Origin: Mesorhizobium amorphae
GTDB taxonomy: Bacteria; Pseudomonadota; Alphaproteobacteria; Rhizobiales; Rhizobiaceae
Length of the DNA stretch: 64,000 bases
Assembly: GCA_003240775.1 (NCBI GenBank)
Contig: QFNI01000011.1
Location: 25,110 to 89,109, forward strand
Reading direction: 5' to 3'
Positions within the stretch are counted from its first letter, which is position 1, and each line of letters begins with the position of its first letter. The notes beneath the pieces were generated by a model. It did no database searches, was not told the origin of the DNA, and saw only the letters and a list, made by a program, of their open reading frames with translations. The position numbers were made by a program, and so were the translations under genes. Below are positions 1 through 8,676 of this stretch, one piece after another.

Positions 1-824
1 TCGGCGAACACGATCTGCGGGTTCTTGCCGCCGAGTTCGAGACCGAGCTTCTTGAAGTTGCCGGCGGCGGCCTTGACGCAGGAGCGGCCGACCGCGGTGG
101 AGCCCGTGAAGCTCACCATGTCCACGTCCATGTGCTCGGTCAGCGCCTGGCCGATGGTGGAGCCCGAGCCGGTGACCACGTTGAAGCAGCCGTCTGGCAG
201 CCCGGCATCCGCGAGGATCTCCGCCAGCAGCAGCGTGGTCGCGGAGGTCACCTCGGACGGCTTGGCGACGATCGTGCAGCCCGAGGCCAGGATGAAGGGC
301 ACCCGCTCGCACAGGATCAGGAAGGGGAAGTTCCAGGGCGTGACGAGGCCGACCACCCCGATCGGCTCGCGCGTGACGATGCCGAACAGGCTGTCGCCTA
401 AGTTGTTGAAGCTGTCCCCGTGAAGCGCGCGCGCAGCCCCCGCCGCATATTCGAAGATGCCCACGCAGCCGTCCACCTCGCCGCGCGCCTGGGCGATCGG
501 CTTGCCGTTCTCGAGCGTCTCCCAATAGGCGATCTCGTCGCGCCGGGCTCGGATGCCATCGGCCGCGCGCAGGAGGACGGCTGCGCGCTCGGCCCCGCTC
601 AGGCCCGACCAGCGGCGGTCCTCGAAGGCGTGGCGCGCAGCCCCCACCGCGCGGTCGAGGTCTTGCCGCGTGCAGCGGACCATGCGCGACACAGCTACGT
701 CATGCGCGGGGCTCTGCCGCTCGAAGATCTCGCGACCGCCCGCCTCCTCCCAGCGTCCATCGACGAAGAAGCCGAAGCTGCGGGGCGTCTCGGGGAGCGA
801 GAGAAGGGGAGCGCGCTGGTCCAT
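1..824 (-). CDS. Aldehyde dehydrogenase, N-terminal part (cut by window edge)
   Basis: NAD(P)-dependent aldehyde dehydrogenase superfamily; oxidises an aldehyde to a carboxylate in the cytoplasm. The visible 274 residues carry the family landmarks: TPWNFPF near 162-168, the FTGS loop of the cofactor site at 239-242, and ELGGKNP at 263-269. The catalytic cysteine (about residue 300) and the rest lie beyond the left edge, so activity cannot be judged. The ATG at 824 follows the alcohol dehydrogenase stop by 32 bases, making this the last visible gene of the sugar-type ABC operon. Alcohol dehydrogenase plus aldehyde dehydrogenase suggests stepwise oxidation of an imported polyol or alcohol (inference). 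Confidence 0.93.
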   Translation of the reverse strand, partial: MDQRAPLLSLPETPRSFGFFVDGRWEEAGGREIFERQSPAHDVAVSRMVRCTRQDLDRAVGAARHAFEDRRWSGLSGAERAAVLLRAADGIRARRDEIAYWETLENGKPIAQARGEVDGCVGIFEYAAGAARALHGDSFNNLGDSLFGIVTREPIGVVGLVTPWNFPFLILCERVPFILASGCTIVAKPSEVTSATTLLLAEILADAGLPDGCFNVVTGSGSTIGQALTEHMDVDMVSFTGSTAVGRSCVKAAAGNFKKLGLELGGKNPQIVFA

Positions 825-856
825 GCGAAAGGTCCTGATGGAGGAGGAAGTGCCCG

Positions 857-1885
857 TCAGATCGTGATCTGGGTCTTGAGATCGCCCGGCCGTTCGCCCA
901 GCGTCTCGAAGGCCTGCTGGATTTCTGCGAGCGGGAAGGAGGCGCCCGTGAACAGCGAGAGGTCGAAGCGCCCGTGGCCGACGAGGGTCAGCGCGTCGTG
1001 CATGTCCTCGCCCATCGCGGCCACCGAGCCCTTGATCCCCAGTTCGTCGAGCACGGTGCGCAGGATGGGCAGCGCCAAGCGGTCGTCGGGCCCGGTGATG
1101 CCGAAAGCGCTGACATGGCCGCCGGGCCGCACAAGTTCCAGCGCCTGCGCATAGAGCCTGGCCGAGCCGACGCTCTCGATCACGATGTCCGCCCCGCGCC
1201 CGCCGGTCGCCTCCCGCACGGCCGTGAGGGCTTGCGTGGGGTCCGTCACCACGATGTCCGCGCCTGCGTCCTTCGCGAATTTCGCGCGCTCGGGCGACAG
1301 CTCAATGGCAAGGATGGGGGCCGCGCCCACGAGGCGCATCATCTGGATGTGCAGGTTGCCGATCGGCCCCGCGCCCAGCACGACCACCGATTGCGCGAAC
1401 CCCGCGCGCGCCTTGCGTGCCGCGCGCACCACGCAGGCGACGGGCTCGACCAGAGCGAGTTCGGCCGCGGGCACCGTTTCCGGCGCGGGGATCACAAGCC
1501 TTGCCGGGAGCGCCATGTATTCGGCGAAGGCCCCGTCCCGCGAGATGCCGGCCTGGCGGACTTCCGCGCAGTTCAGCACCTCGTTGCGGCGGCAGAAGAA
1601 GCAGTGGCCGCAGCCGATGTTGATGTCGGCCACCACGCGCTGGCCGAGCGCGAGCCCGCGTACGGCGTCACCCAGCTTCGCGACCCTTCCCGTCAGCTCG
1701 TGGCCGGGGATGATCGGCAGCGATTCCGCCGCGTAGTGGCCGTTGAACATGTGGATGTCGGTGCCGCAGATGCCGCAGCGGTCCACCCGGATCAGCGCAT
1801 CGCCGGGCCCCACGTCCGGCACCGGCACCTCGCGCAGCTCGAAGCGGCGGGGTGCGACGAGAACCGCCGCCTGCATGGTTTCCAT
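857..1885 (-). CDS. Zinc-dependent alcohol/polyol dehydrogenase (MDR family)
   Basis: Medium-chain NAD(P)-dependent dehydrogenase of 342 residues, usual length for the sorbitol/threonine dehydrogenase group. Catalytic-zinc residues are visible as CGICGTD (Cys40) and GHE (His62-Glu63). The structural zinc lobe has four cysteines at 92, 95, 98 and 106. A Rossmann glycine motif (VVVLGAGPIGN) lies in the middle. Two in-frame ATGs are possible (1885 and 1876); I chose 1885 because it leaves an 11-base gap to the upstream permease, the same gap as at the two junctions before it. It probably acts on the compound imported by the preceding transporter; the exact substrate is not readable. Confidence 0.9.
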   Translation of the reverse strand: METMQAAVLVAPRRFELREVPVPDVGPGDALIRVDRCGICGTDIHMFNGHYAAESLPIIPGHELTGRVAKLGDAVRGLALGQRVVADINIGCGHCFFCRRNEVLNCAEVRQAGISRDGAFAEYMALPARLVIPAPETVPAAELALVEPVACVVRAARKARAGFAQSVVVLGAGPIGNLHIQMMRLVGAAPILAIELSPERAKFAKDAGADIVVTDPTQALTAVREATGGRGADIVIESVGSARLYAQALELVRPGGHVSAFGITGPDDRLALPILRTVLDELGIKGSVAAMGEDMHDALTLVGHGRFDLSLFTGASFPLAEIQQAFETLGERPGDLKTQITI

Positions 1886-1896
1886 CGGGGCCACCC

Positions 1897-2892
1897 CTAC
1901 TTGACCGTGAAGACCTTGGAGCGGTCGAGCGTCAGCGCGATGGCTGCGATCAGCACCAGTCCGAAGAAGATCTGCTGCGCTTCGGCGGGGATCGAGAGAT
2001 AGACCATGCTGGCCCGGATCACGGCCACGATCAGCGCGCCGATCAGCGTGTTGAGCACGCCACCCACCCCGCCCGTCAGCGGCGTGCCGCCGACGAGAAC
2101 GGCGACGATCGCGGGCAGAAGGAACTGGTTCGCGGCAAGTGCCGAGCCGCCCGACAGGCGCGCCGACAGCATCAGCCCCGCAAAGGCCGCGAGAAAGCCG
2201 CTGAGCGCGAACACCGCGACCTTGTAGCGTTCGACACGGATGCCCGAGGAGACCGCCGCAAGTTCGGCTGCGCCTATGGCCTTGATCACACGGCCGAACA
2301 CCGTGCGCCGCTCGATGAAGAGCAGCACCACGAGCAGCACGAGCGCCACCACGATCTCCTTGGGGATCGGCCCCCAATAGCCGAACAGCCAGCCCAGCAC
2401 TGCGTTGCGGTCGGCTTCCGCCATCGACACGCCCTTCTCGCCCGAGGCGAAGCGCGCGATCGAAAAGGCGACGCCGCCCATGGCGAGTGTCGCGATGAAG
2501 GTCGGAATGCGCGTGAGCATGGCGACCAGCCCCGAAAGCGCGCCGAAGGCGGCCCCGATCAGAAGCGCTGCGATCATCGCCCAGACACCGTATTGCGCGA
2601 GCCACACGGCCACCAGAACCGTGGTCATGCTCGCCACCGACTGGGAGGACAGGTCGATCGAGCCGACATAGATCACCAGCGTGAGCCCGAGCGCCATGAT
2701 GAACAGGGCGGACACGTCTGCGGCCGTGGTCAGGAGGTTCGCCGGACGCAGGAAGCTCGCGTCGAGCAGGCCCACCAGCGCCACCAGGAGCACAAGTGTG
2801 GCAAGCGGCAGCCAGGCGCGCAGGTTGCGCACGGGCGGAGAGGCCGGGCGGGGTGCGGCGGTCGGGGCCGCGCTCATGGCTTGCTCGCTCAT
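1897..2892 (-). CDS. Sugar ABC transporter permease (RbsC-like), second of two
   Basis: Integral inner-membrane permease of the ribose/galactoside (CUT2) group, 331 residues with about nine to ten hydrophobic segments. The family pattern 'GSIDLSSQSV' follows the second pair of helices, and the late 'LVGGTPLTGGVGG' loop is present. It is paired with another permease at 4418-5377, so the channel is likely a heterodimer served by the single ATPase between them. The start at 2892 lies 11 bases after the ATPase stop. The N-terminal 20 residues are rich in Ala/Pro and precede the first membrane helix. Confidence 0.92.
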   Translation of the reverse strand: MSEQAMSAAPTAAPRPASPPVRNLRAWLPLATLVLLVALVGLLDASFLRPANLLTTAADVSALFIMALGLTLVIYVGSIDLSSQSVASMTTVLVAVWLAQYGVWAMIAALLIGAAFGALSGLVAMLTRIPTFIATLAMGGVAFSIARFASGEKGVSMAEADRNAVLGWLFGYWGPIPKEIVVALVLLVVLLFIERRTVFGRVIKAIGAAELAAVSSGIRVERYKVAVFALSGFLAAFAGLMLSARLSGGSALAANQFLLPAIVAVLVGGTPLTGGVGGVLNTLIGALIVAVIRASMVYLSIPAEAQQIFFGLVLIAAIALTLDRSKVFTVK

Positions 2893-2903
2893 ATCCGCCT
2901 TCC

Positions 2904-4406
2904 TCAAACCATGTGCTCGATCAGGTCGAAGAGGGTGGGCTTGGCGCCTGCGGGTGCGTCGAGGCGGCGCGTCACCGCACCGTCCTTGAGCACCAGGATC
3001 GTGTGCGCGAGCCCGATCGCCTCTTCCAGCGTGTCGCCCACCAGGATCACGCCGCAGCCATCCGCCGACATGTCGCGGATCATCTCGTAGACGTCTTCCT
3101 TGGCGCCGATGTCGAGGCCGCGCGTGGGGTGGTCGAGGATCACGATGTCGGAACCGGCACTCCGCCATTTGGCGAGCACCACCTTCTGCTGGTTTCCGCC
3201 CGAAAGCCGTCCGCAATCGGCGTGCTCGGAATGGGCCTTGATGGCGAGCCGGCCGATCCAGTCGCGGGCGAGCGCACGCTCGCGGCCGACCGCCATCACG
3301 CCGAACTGCTGGTAGCGCCCGAGCTGGGACAGCGTCATGTTCTCGTAGACGCTCATGCCGGCCGCGATGCCTTCGATCTTGCGCTCGCGCGGCACGAAGG
3401 CGAGGCCCATCTCCACCGCGTGGGCGGGCGAGCGGGGAGCCGCCCTCCCCTTCACGCGGATCGTGCCGGATTGGGGCTTCGCCATGCCGTAGAGCGCGTG
3501 CAGAATCTCCTCGCGCCCCGAGCCCTCGGTGCCCACGAGGGCCAGCACCTCGCCCCTGTGCAAGGAAAACGAGATGTCTTCGTAATGGCCGGGGTCGGAA
3601 ATGCCGGACACTTCCAGAAGTGGGCTTTCCCCTTGGAAGGGCGCCTGGCGGTTCTCGCGGTAATAGGCCGCGTCCACGTGGCGGCCGACCATCTTGTGCT
3701 GGATGCCGGACACGGAGGCGTCCTCGGTCTTCACCACGTCCACCACCGCGCCGTCCTTCATCACATAAACGCGGTCGCAAAGCTCGAGCACCTCGTCGAG
3801 CCGGTGCGAGACGAAGATGAAGGACGCGCGCGAGCGCAGGCTGCGCACCAGCGCGAACAACAGCTCCACCTCCTCGCGCGACAGCACCGAGGTCGGCTCG
3901 TCGAGCAGGATCACGAGATCGCCCGCCACGCGCTCCTGCAGCGACAGCACCTTGGCGAGCTCCACCAGTTGGCGCTGGGCGAAGGACAGGGTGGAGGTGC
4001 GGCGCGCGGGGTCGATGTCGAGCTTCACCTTGGCGAGCTGGTGGCGGGCGGCAGCCGCCATCTTGCGCCAGTCGAGCGTGCCCCAGCGCTTGAAGGGGGC
4101 CTCGAACCCTAGGAAGATGTTTTCCATGACGCTGAGATTGGGGATCAGCGATTGTTCCTGGAACACCATGCCGACGCCCGCCTCCTGCGCGGCGCGCGGG
4201 CTCGCGAAGCGCACGGGCTTGCCATCCACGCTGATCGTGCCCCCGTCATGGGCGTAGGCGCCGTAGATCACCTTCATCAGCGTCGACTTGCCCGCGCCGT
4301 TCTCGCCGACGAGGCCGACGATCTCGCCGCGGCCGATGGCGAAATCCACGCTCTTCAGTGCGTGGACGCCGGGAAAGCGCTTCTCGATCTGCTCCAGCTT
4401 GAACAT
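2904..4406 (-). CDS. Sugar ABC transporter ATP-binding protein (RbsA/MglA-like, double NBD)
   Basis: Cytoplasmic ATPase of 500 residues, the normal length for CUT2 importers with two fused nucleotide-binding domains. Domain 1 has a canonical Walker A (GENGAGKST, about 34-42) and a Walker B ending in LLDEPTS. Domain 2 has the degenerate P-loop typical of this family (GTEGSGREE) but a good signature motif (LSGGNQQKV) and DHPTRGLD. It lies between the two permease genes with 11-base gaps on both sides. The ligand class (pentose, hexose, polyol) cannot be told from the ATPase. Confidence 0.95.
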   Translation of the reverse strand: MFKLEQIEKRFPGVHALKSVDFAIGRGEIVGLVGENGAGKSTLMKVIYGAYAHDGGTISVDGKPVRFASPRAAQEAGVGMVFQEQSLIPNLSVMENIFLGFEAPFKRWGTLDWRKMAAAARHQLAKVKLDIDPARRTSTLSFAQRQLVELAKVLSLQERVAGDLVILLDEPTSVLSREEVELLFALVRSLRSRASFIFVSHRLDEVLELCDRVYVMKDGAVVDVVKTEDASVSGIQHKMVGRHVDAAYYRENRQAPFQGESPLLEVSGISDPGHYEDISFSLHRGEVLALVGTEGSGREEILHALYGMAKPQSGTIRVKGRAAPRSPAHAVEMGLAFVPRERKIEGIAAGMSVYENMTLSQLGRYQQFGVMAVGRERALARDWIGRLAIKAHSEHADCGRLSGGNQQKVVLAKWRSAGSDIVILDHPTRGLDIGAKEDVYEMIRDMSADGCGVILVGDTLEEAIGLAHTILVLKDGAVTRRLDAPAGAKPTLFDLIEHMV

Positions 4407-4417
4407 CGCGCCCGCTC

Positions 4418-5377
4418 TCACTTCACCATGAGGATGGCTTTGCGGTTGATCGACAGCGCCACCGCCACGATCACCATCAGGCCGAGGATGCCGCTCTGCA
4501 CGAAGGACGGCAGGCCGATCACCACCATGCCGTTGCTGATGGCGGCGACGATCAGGACGCCCACCAGCGTGTTCAACACCCCGCCCGACCCGCCGATCAG
4601 CGAGGTTCCGCCCACGACGACCGCGGTGATCGAGGTGAACATGATGTTCGAGCCCGTCTGCCCGTCGGCGATGCCGACGCGGGCGACGAGAAGCAGCGCG
4701 CCGAGCGCGTAGAACACGCCCGCGATGGCGAATGCCGTGATCCGCACCCGCTCGACCCTGAGGCCGGAGGCGCGCGCGAGATCCTCGCCGCCGCCGACCG
4801 CGAAGATGTTGCGCCCGATCACCGTGTGGCGCTCGATGAACCAGGCGGCCGCGGTGAACAGGAGCGCGACATAGACCATCAGCGGCATGTCGAGGATGCG
4901 CGTGGTCAGGAGCGAGCGGAAGATCGGGTCCTCCACGCGGATGCGGTAGCCGCCAGACAGGATCACGGTGGCCCCCGCGCCTACGAAGCCCATGGCGAGG
5001 CTCGCCATGAAGGACGGGATCTTGAGCTTCACATGGGCGATGCCCGTGAGGATGCCTGCCGCGAGGCCGGTGAGGATGGCGACGGGAAAGGCCACCCAGC
5101 CGGTCGCCACCGAGCCGCCGAGGCTTGCGAAGAGCGTTGCGAACACTACCGCGCAGAAGGTGACGACGCCTTCCATGGAAAGGTCGATCGAGCCCATCAC
5201 GATCACGAAGGTGACGCCGATGGCGACCATCAAAGCGGGCGCCGCGAGCACGCCCACGCGGCCGAAATTCCTGAGCGACAGGAAGTTCGGGTTGACCAGC
5301 GCAAAGGCCAGGCACACCGCCAGAAGCACCAGCACGGGCGCCCAGGCGCGGAGCGTCTCGCGGGAAAGGATCGACAT
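4418..5377 (-). CDS. Sugar ABC transporter permease (RbsC-like), first of two
   Basis: Inner-membrane permease of 319 residues with the CUT2 landmarks 'GSIDLSMEG' after helix 2-3 and 'VVGGTSLIGGSGG' near the C terminus. Roughly eight to ten hydrophobic stretches are visible. It follows the binding-protein gene across a 70-base gap that contains a GC hairpin (5402-5420), and precedes the ATPase by 11 bases. It is clearly related to, but different from, the permease at 1897-2892. Confidence 0.93.
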   Translation of the reverse strand: MSILSRETLRAWAPVLVLLAVCLAFALVNPNFLSLRNFGRVGVLAAPALMVAIGVTFVIVMGSIDLSMEGVVTFCAVVFATLFASLGGSVATGWVAFPVAILTGLAAGILTGIAHVKLKIPSFMASLAMGFVGAGATVILSGGYRIRVEDPIFRSLLTTRILDMPLMVYVALLFTAAAWFIERHTVIGRNIFAVGGGEDLARASGLRVERVRITAFAIAGVFYALGALLLVARVGIADGQTGSNIMFTSITAVVVGGTSLIGGSGGVLNTLVGVLIVAAISNGMVVIGLPSFVQSGILGLMVIVAVALSINRKAILMVK

Positions 5378-5401
5378 GGAACGCCCTCGCGTGAAGCCTC
5401 G

Positions 5402-5420
5402 GCCGGGCGAGCCGCCCGGC
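5402..5420 (-). other. GC hairpin between binding-protein and permease genes
   Basis: Perfect 8-bp stem GCCGGGCG / CGCCCGGC with a 3-base loop in the 70-base gap after the binding-protein stop. No U-run follows it on the minus strand. I read it as an mRNA-stabilising or partial-attenuation hairpin that would let the binding protein be made in excess, a common arrangement in ABC operons (inference). Confidence 0.5.
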
Positions 5421-5447
5421 GTCCGGCCGTTCTTGTGAAGGGGACGA

Positions 5448-6563
5448 TCAGGTCCGGTTGTACTGGATCTGCCCGTTGGAGGGCCCGAAATAGTCGGTCC
5501 AGTTGTAGTCCGGGTGGCTCTTGTGGTGCTTGGCCAGGAACTCCTCGGCGTCCTTCTTGGTGACGAGGATGGTGGGGCCGTAGAACTCCCGGTGCGCTTC
5601 GGGCTCGGCGCTCGGTTTGAAGGCGCCCGTGGAGGCGTGGTAGGCGAGCGAGAGCGCGATGCCGCCGCCCCAGTAGGGGTCGGTGTAGACGGTGGCGAGA
5701 AGCTCGTCCTTCATGATGTAGTCGACCGCCTGCTCGCCGCCGTCATAGCCGACCACCGGAATCTGGCCGGCGAGGCCTTCGGCGCGCAGCGCCTCGATCG
5801 CGCCATAAGCCATGGTGTCGTTGGCGCAGAACACGCCCTTGATGGCGTCGCCGTGGGTGGTCAGGTAGGCCGACATGATCTCGTTGGCGCGGGTCGTGTC
5901 CCAGTCGGCCGCCTGGTAGTCGAGCAGCTGGATGTTGGGGAACTTCTTGAGCGCGCGCTCGAGCCCCGCGCGGCGCTCGACGGCGGGGATGTTGGCGGCG
6001 ATGCCGCCCAGGCCCACCACGCCGCCTTCGCCGCCCATCGCCTCGAACAGGATGGTCGCGGTCTGCTCGGCGGGCTCCATGTCCGACCAGCTCATGTGGC
6101 CGACCCAGTTGTCGCCGAAGTCCCAGGGGTGGAGGTCGTCGGTCTTGTTCCAGATCGTGAAGATGTGGCCGCCGGCCGCCTTCACCGCTTCCACCGTGGG
6201 GCGGCAGTTGGGGGAATCGTTGGGGTCGCAGGCGATCGCTGCGTTGCCGTTGACGCGGCCGAGCAGCGCCTTGATGTCGGCCACGCACTTCTCGTTCGAG
6301 CCGTCATGGATGAGGTTGATGAGGTCGGACGGCGTCTTGCCCAGGCTTTGGGTGAAGGCCTCGCCGCCCGAGACGATCGAGTTCCAGTAGGGGTTGGTGC
6401 GGTCGCGGTAGCTCCAGGCGAGGGCCGGGTCTGCTGCCGCGAAGGCGGGCGTCGCGCGCAGCGCGGACGAGGCGACGAGGCCGCCCAGGCCGAGCGCGCT
6501 GCCGAGCAGGAAGTCGCGCCGGCGCAGTTTCTCGGTCTCGATGAATTCCTTGATGAACGACAT
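5448..6563 (-). CDS. Periplasmic sugar-binding protein of CUT2 ABC importer
   Basis: 371-residue substrate-binding protein of the ribose-binding-like (Peripla_BP_4) family. The N terminus has a twin-arginine-like segment (RRRDFLLG) followed by a hydrophobic stretch and an Ala-x-Ala type cleavage site (PAFAA near 37), so export by the Tat pathway is likely. The body has the family's 'CANDTMAYGAIEAL' hinge pattern. The ATG at 6563 is preceded by GGGAGG at good spacing, which favours it over an upstream in-frame start. It is first gene of the six-gene operon SBP-permease-ATPase-permease-ADH-ALDH, and faces the TetR regulator. Confidence 0.93.
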   Translation of the reverse strand: MSFIKEFIETEKLRRRDFLLGSALGLGGLVASSALRATPAFAAADPALAWSYRDRTNPYWNSIVSGGEAFTQSLGKTPSDLINLIHDGSNEKCVADIKALLGRVNGNAAIACDPNDSPNCRPTVEAVKAAGGHIFTIWNKTDDLHPWDFGDNWVGHMSWSDMEPAEQTATILFEAMGGEGGVVGLGGIAANIPAVERRAGLERALKKFPNIQLLDYQAADWDTTRANEIMSAYLTTHGDAIKGVFCANDTMAYGAIEALRAEGLAGQIPVVGYDGGEQAVDYIMKDELLATVYTDPYWGGGIALSLAYHASTGAFKPSAEPEAHREFYGPTILVTKKDAEEFLAKHHKSHPDYNWTDYFGPSNGQIQYNRT

Positions 6564-6628
6564 TGGGTTCCTCCCGACGATCCAGTTGGCGCAAGGCTCC
6601 ACCCGCCTCACCCGGCACGTTTATGCAC

Positions 6629-6638
6629 TAACTAGTTA
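6629..6638. promoter_or_regulatory. Palindrome TAACTAGTTA between divergent ABC operon and tetR
   Basis: A perfect 10-bp palindrome in the 247-base region between the binding-protein start (6563) and the tetR start (6811). It sits in an AT-rich island in otherwise GC-rich DNA. A TetR-family dimer would be a natural ligand, making it a candidate operator that controls the transporter operon, but short palindromes also arise by chance. Confidence 0.4.
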
Positions 6639-6810
6639 TTTGTAGCAAGCGGCTCGAAAGCTTGCTCTCTCGCCGCTGTCGGCGGGCTGGCCGAGATGTG
6701 GAAGGGCGAGGTTGGGCGGTTGTGTTCGCCCGGTGCCCGCGTCATACCCTTGGGCGGGAGGCCCTGGGAAAATTCGGGTCTTCGTGGAAAGGCATCCGGG
6801 CAGCGAGCCG

Positions 6811-7464
6811 ATGGCGGACGAGAAGGCAAAGACGCGGGGGAAGCTGCGCGACGCGGACGCCACGCAAAAGCGCATCCTGTCGGCGGCCAAGAGCGAGTTC
6901 GCCCGCAACGGCTTGGGCGGCGCGCGCGTCGACGTGATCGCCGAGCGCGCGAAGGCCAACAAGCGGATGATCTACCACTACTTCAACAGCAAGGAGGAGC
7001 TGTTCCAGCGCGTGCTGGAGGATGCCTATGAGGACATCCGCAACGCCGAGCAGCAGCTGCATCTCGACGAAATGCCCCCGCGCGAGGCGCTCGAAAGCCT
7101 CGTGCGCTTCACCTGGAACTATTATCTCAAGAATCCGGAATTTCTGACGCTGGTCAACAGCGAGAACCTCCACCGCGCCCGCCACCTCAAGAAGTCCACC
7201 AAGATCCACATGCTGAGCCGCCGCTTCGTGGAGCTGGTGGGCAGCCTGCTCGAGCGCGGGGTGGCGGAAGGCGTGTTCCGCGAGGGGATCGACCCCGTGC
7301 AGCTCAACATCTCGATCGCGGCCGTCAACTACTACTACCTGACCAACCGCTACACCGGCTCCTTCATCTTCGAGCGCGACCTGATGGCCAAGGAAGCGCT
7401 GGAAGAGCGCATCGCCTTCAACATCGAGACGGTGACGAGCCTGGTCTGCAAGCGGGGCGCTTGA
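6811..7464 (+). CDS. TetR/AcrR family transcriptional regulator
   Basis: 217-residue regulator. The N-terminal helix-turn-helix is clear at about 20-65, ending in the family signature IYHYFNSKEELF. The C-terminal ligand domain is helical with an aromatic patch (NYYYLTNRY). The ATG at 6811 gives the usual short leader before the helix-turn-helix; longer forms from upstream alternative starts lack family-like sequence. It is divergent from the sugar ABC/ADH/ALDH operon and most likely controls it. Its 3' end nearly meets the convergent lacI gene, with 4 bases between. Confidence 0.92.
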   Translation: MADEKAKTRGKLRDADATQKRILSAAKSEFARNGLGGARVDVIAERAKANKRMIYHYFNSKEELFQRVLEDAYEDIRNAEQQLHLDEMPPREALESLVRFTWNYYLKNPEFLTLVNSENLHRARHLKKSTKIHMLSRRFVELVGSLLERGVAEGVFREGIDPVQLNISIAAVNYYYLTNRYTGSFIFERDLMAKEALEERIAFNIETVTSLVCKRGA

Positions 7465-7468
7465 GCGC

Positions 7469-8539
7469 TCAGCCGGGCGGGCCCGCGACGGAAGCGCGCT
7501 CGATCAGCCGTGTCGCGATCACCTTTTGCGCGGGCTCGGCGTCGGGCTTTTCCATGCGCGAAAAGAGGATGCGCGCGCTTTCGCGGCCGAGTTCGTAGAC
7601 CGGCTGCTCGATCACCGTGACCGTGGGCGCGGTGACGCTTGTCCAGTCGGCATCGGTGAAGGCTATCAGCGACACGTCGTCGGGGATGCGCAGCCCGATC
7701 TCGCGGATCGTCTTGAACACCGACAGCGCGATGATGTTGTCGGAGGCGAGAATGGCGGTCGGCCGCGCGGGCAGGCCGAAGAGTTCGCGCACGATGGCAG
7801 CCGTGGTTTCGGGCGAGCGCGCGCCGAGCCGGATCAGCCCGGCTGACGGGTCGAGCCCGGCCTTCGCCAGCGCGTCCTGCATGCCCTCGATGCGCCCGAG
7901 CACGGTGGAGAGGTGGATCTGGTGCGGCCCGCGATAGACGGGCTCGGCCGCGCTGGTCGCGGAGATGTAGGCGATGCGGCGGTGCCCTGCCCGGAGAAGC
8001 AGGCTTGCCGCCCGAAACGACGCCACCTTGTCGTCGCTCACCACCGAATCCACGACAAAACCGGGGATCGAGCGATCGAGAAGCACGAGCGGGCGCCCCG
8101 CGCGGCGGGCCTCCTCCAGGTGGTCGAACCGGCTCATCAGGGCGGGCGTCACGATCAGCCCGTCCACCTGCTTGCCCAGAAGCACGCGCACCGCGCTGCG
8201 CTCCTTGTCGATGTCCTCGGCCGAATTGGCGAGCAGCACGTCGAAGCCGGCATCCGCCGCCACATCGGAGATGCCGCGCAGCGCGCGGCCGAAATAGGGG
8301 TTTTCGATGTCGCCCAGCACCACGCCTATCGTGCCCGAGCGCCCCGTGGTCATGCTGCGCGCAAGCGTGTTGGGCTGGTAGCCGAGCGCGCGCGCGGCCT
8401 CCTCCACGCTGTCGCGCAACGCCTGGTTGGGCGAGCCGTAGCCGCCGAGCACGCGTGCGGCGGTTGCCTTCGACACGCCCGCCCGCGCCGCGACCTCGCG
8501 CACCGTCACGGTTCTCGTTGCAGCCGGTTCAGCATCCAT
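7469..8539 (-). CDS. LacI family transcriptional regulator (near FAD oxidase/amino-acid ABC operon)
   Basis: 356-residue LacI-type repressor. The DNA-binding helix-turn-helix (VREVAARAGVSKATAARVL, about 12-30) is followed by a hinge helix (NTLARSMTTGRS) and a periplasmic-binding-protein-like ligand domain with 'GVVLGDIENPYFG'. I chose the ATG at 8539; a TTG at 8581 would add 14 residues but has no better ribosome site. It is divergent from the operon starting at 8677. The two palindromes at 8596-8609 and 8619-8630 have the central CG typical of LacI-family operators, so repression of the operon and of itself is likely. Confidence 0.93.
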   Translation of the reverse strand: MDAEPAATRTVTVREVAARAGVSKATAARVLGGYGSPNQALRDSVEEAARALGYQPNTLARSMTTGRSGTIGVVLGDIENPYFGRALRGISDVAADAGFDVLLANSAEDIDKERSAVRVLLGKQVDGLIVTPALMSRFDHLEEARRAGRPLVLLDRSIPGFVVDSVVSDDKVASFRAASLLLRAGHRRIAYISATSAAEPVYRGPHQIHLSTVLGRIEGMQDALAKAGLDPSAGLIRLGARSPETTAAIVRELFGLPARPTAILASDNIIALSVFKTIREIGLRIPDDVSLIAFTDADWTSVTAPTVTVIEQPVYELGRESARILFSRMEKPDAEPAQKVIATRLIERASVAGPPG

Positions 8540-8587
8540 GGGGAGACCTAGAAATCCCGTGCTCGTCTCGTCAAGCGACAAACCGCG

Positions 8588-8616
8588 TTGACAACAGAGA
8601 CCGGTCTCTCATAGCG
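8588..8616 (+). promoter_or_regulatory. Candidate sigma-70 promoter of the FAD oxidase operon
   Basis: A perfect TTGACA (8588-8593) is followed about 17 bases later by a weak -10-like ATAGCG/CATAGC (8610-8616). The first lacI-type palindrome occupies the spacer and the second lies just downstream, the classic layout for steric repression. The -10 element is poor, so the exact hexamer is uncertain. Confidence 0.5.
8596..8609. promoter_or_regulatory. Operator O1, AGAGACCGGTCTCT
   Basis: Perfect 14-bp palindrome with a central CG, located between the -35 and -10 of the promoter facing 8677. Its 12-bp core is repeated at 8619-8630 with a centre-to-centre distance of 22 bp (about two helical turns). 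A half-site GAGACC also occurs at 8543-8548 in the lacI leader. Confidence 0.75.
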
Positions 8617-8618
8617 TA

Positions 8619-8630
8619 GAGACCGGTCTC
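8619..8630. promoter_or_regulatory. Operator O2, GAGACCGGTCTC
   Basis: Perfect 12-bp palindrome identical to the core of O1, on the same face of the helix two turns downstream. Two repressor dimers could bind side by side. Assignment to the adjacent LacI protein is inferred from position and from the LacI-family preference for a central CG. Confidence 0.75.
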
Positions 8631-8676
8631 CATACATGCGGCAAAGGCGGCGCGCGGGCGCTGTCGGGACGGAACA

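Noticed and set aside
1852..3090. Long plus-strand reading frame opposite the permease and ATPase genes
   Set aside because: Low-complexity Arg/His/Asp-rich protein with no family features; it is the usual antisense shadow of GC-rich minus-strand genes that have clear domains.
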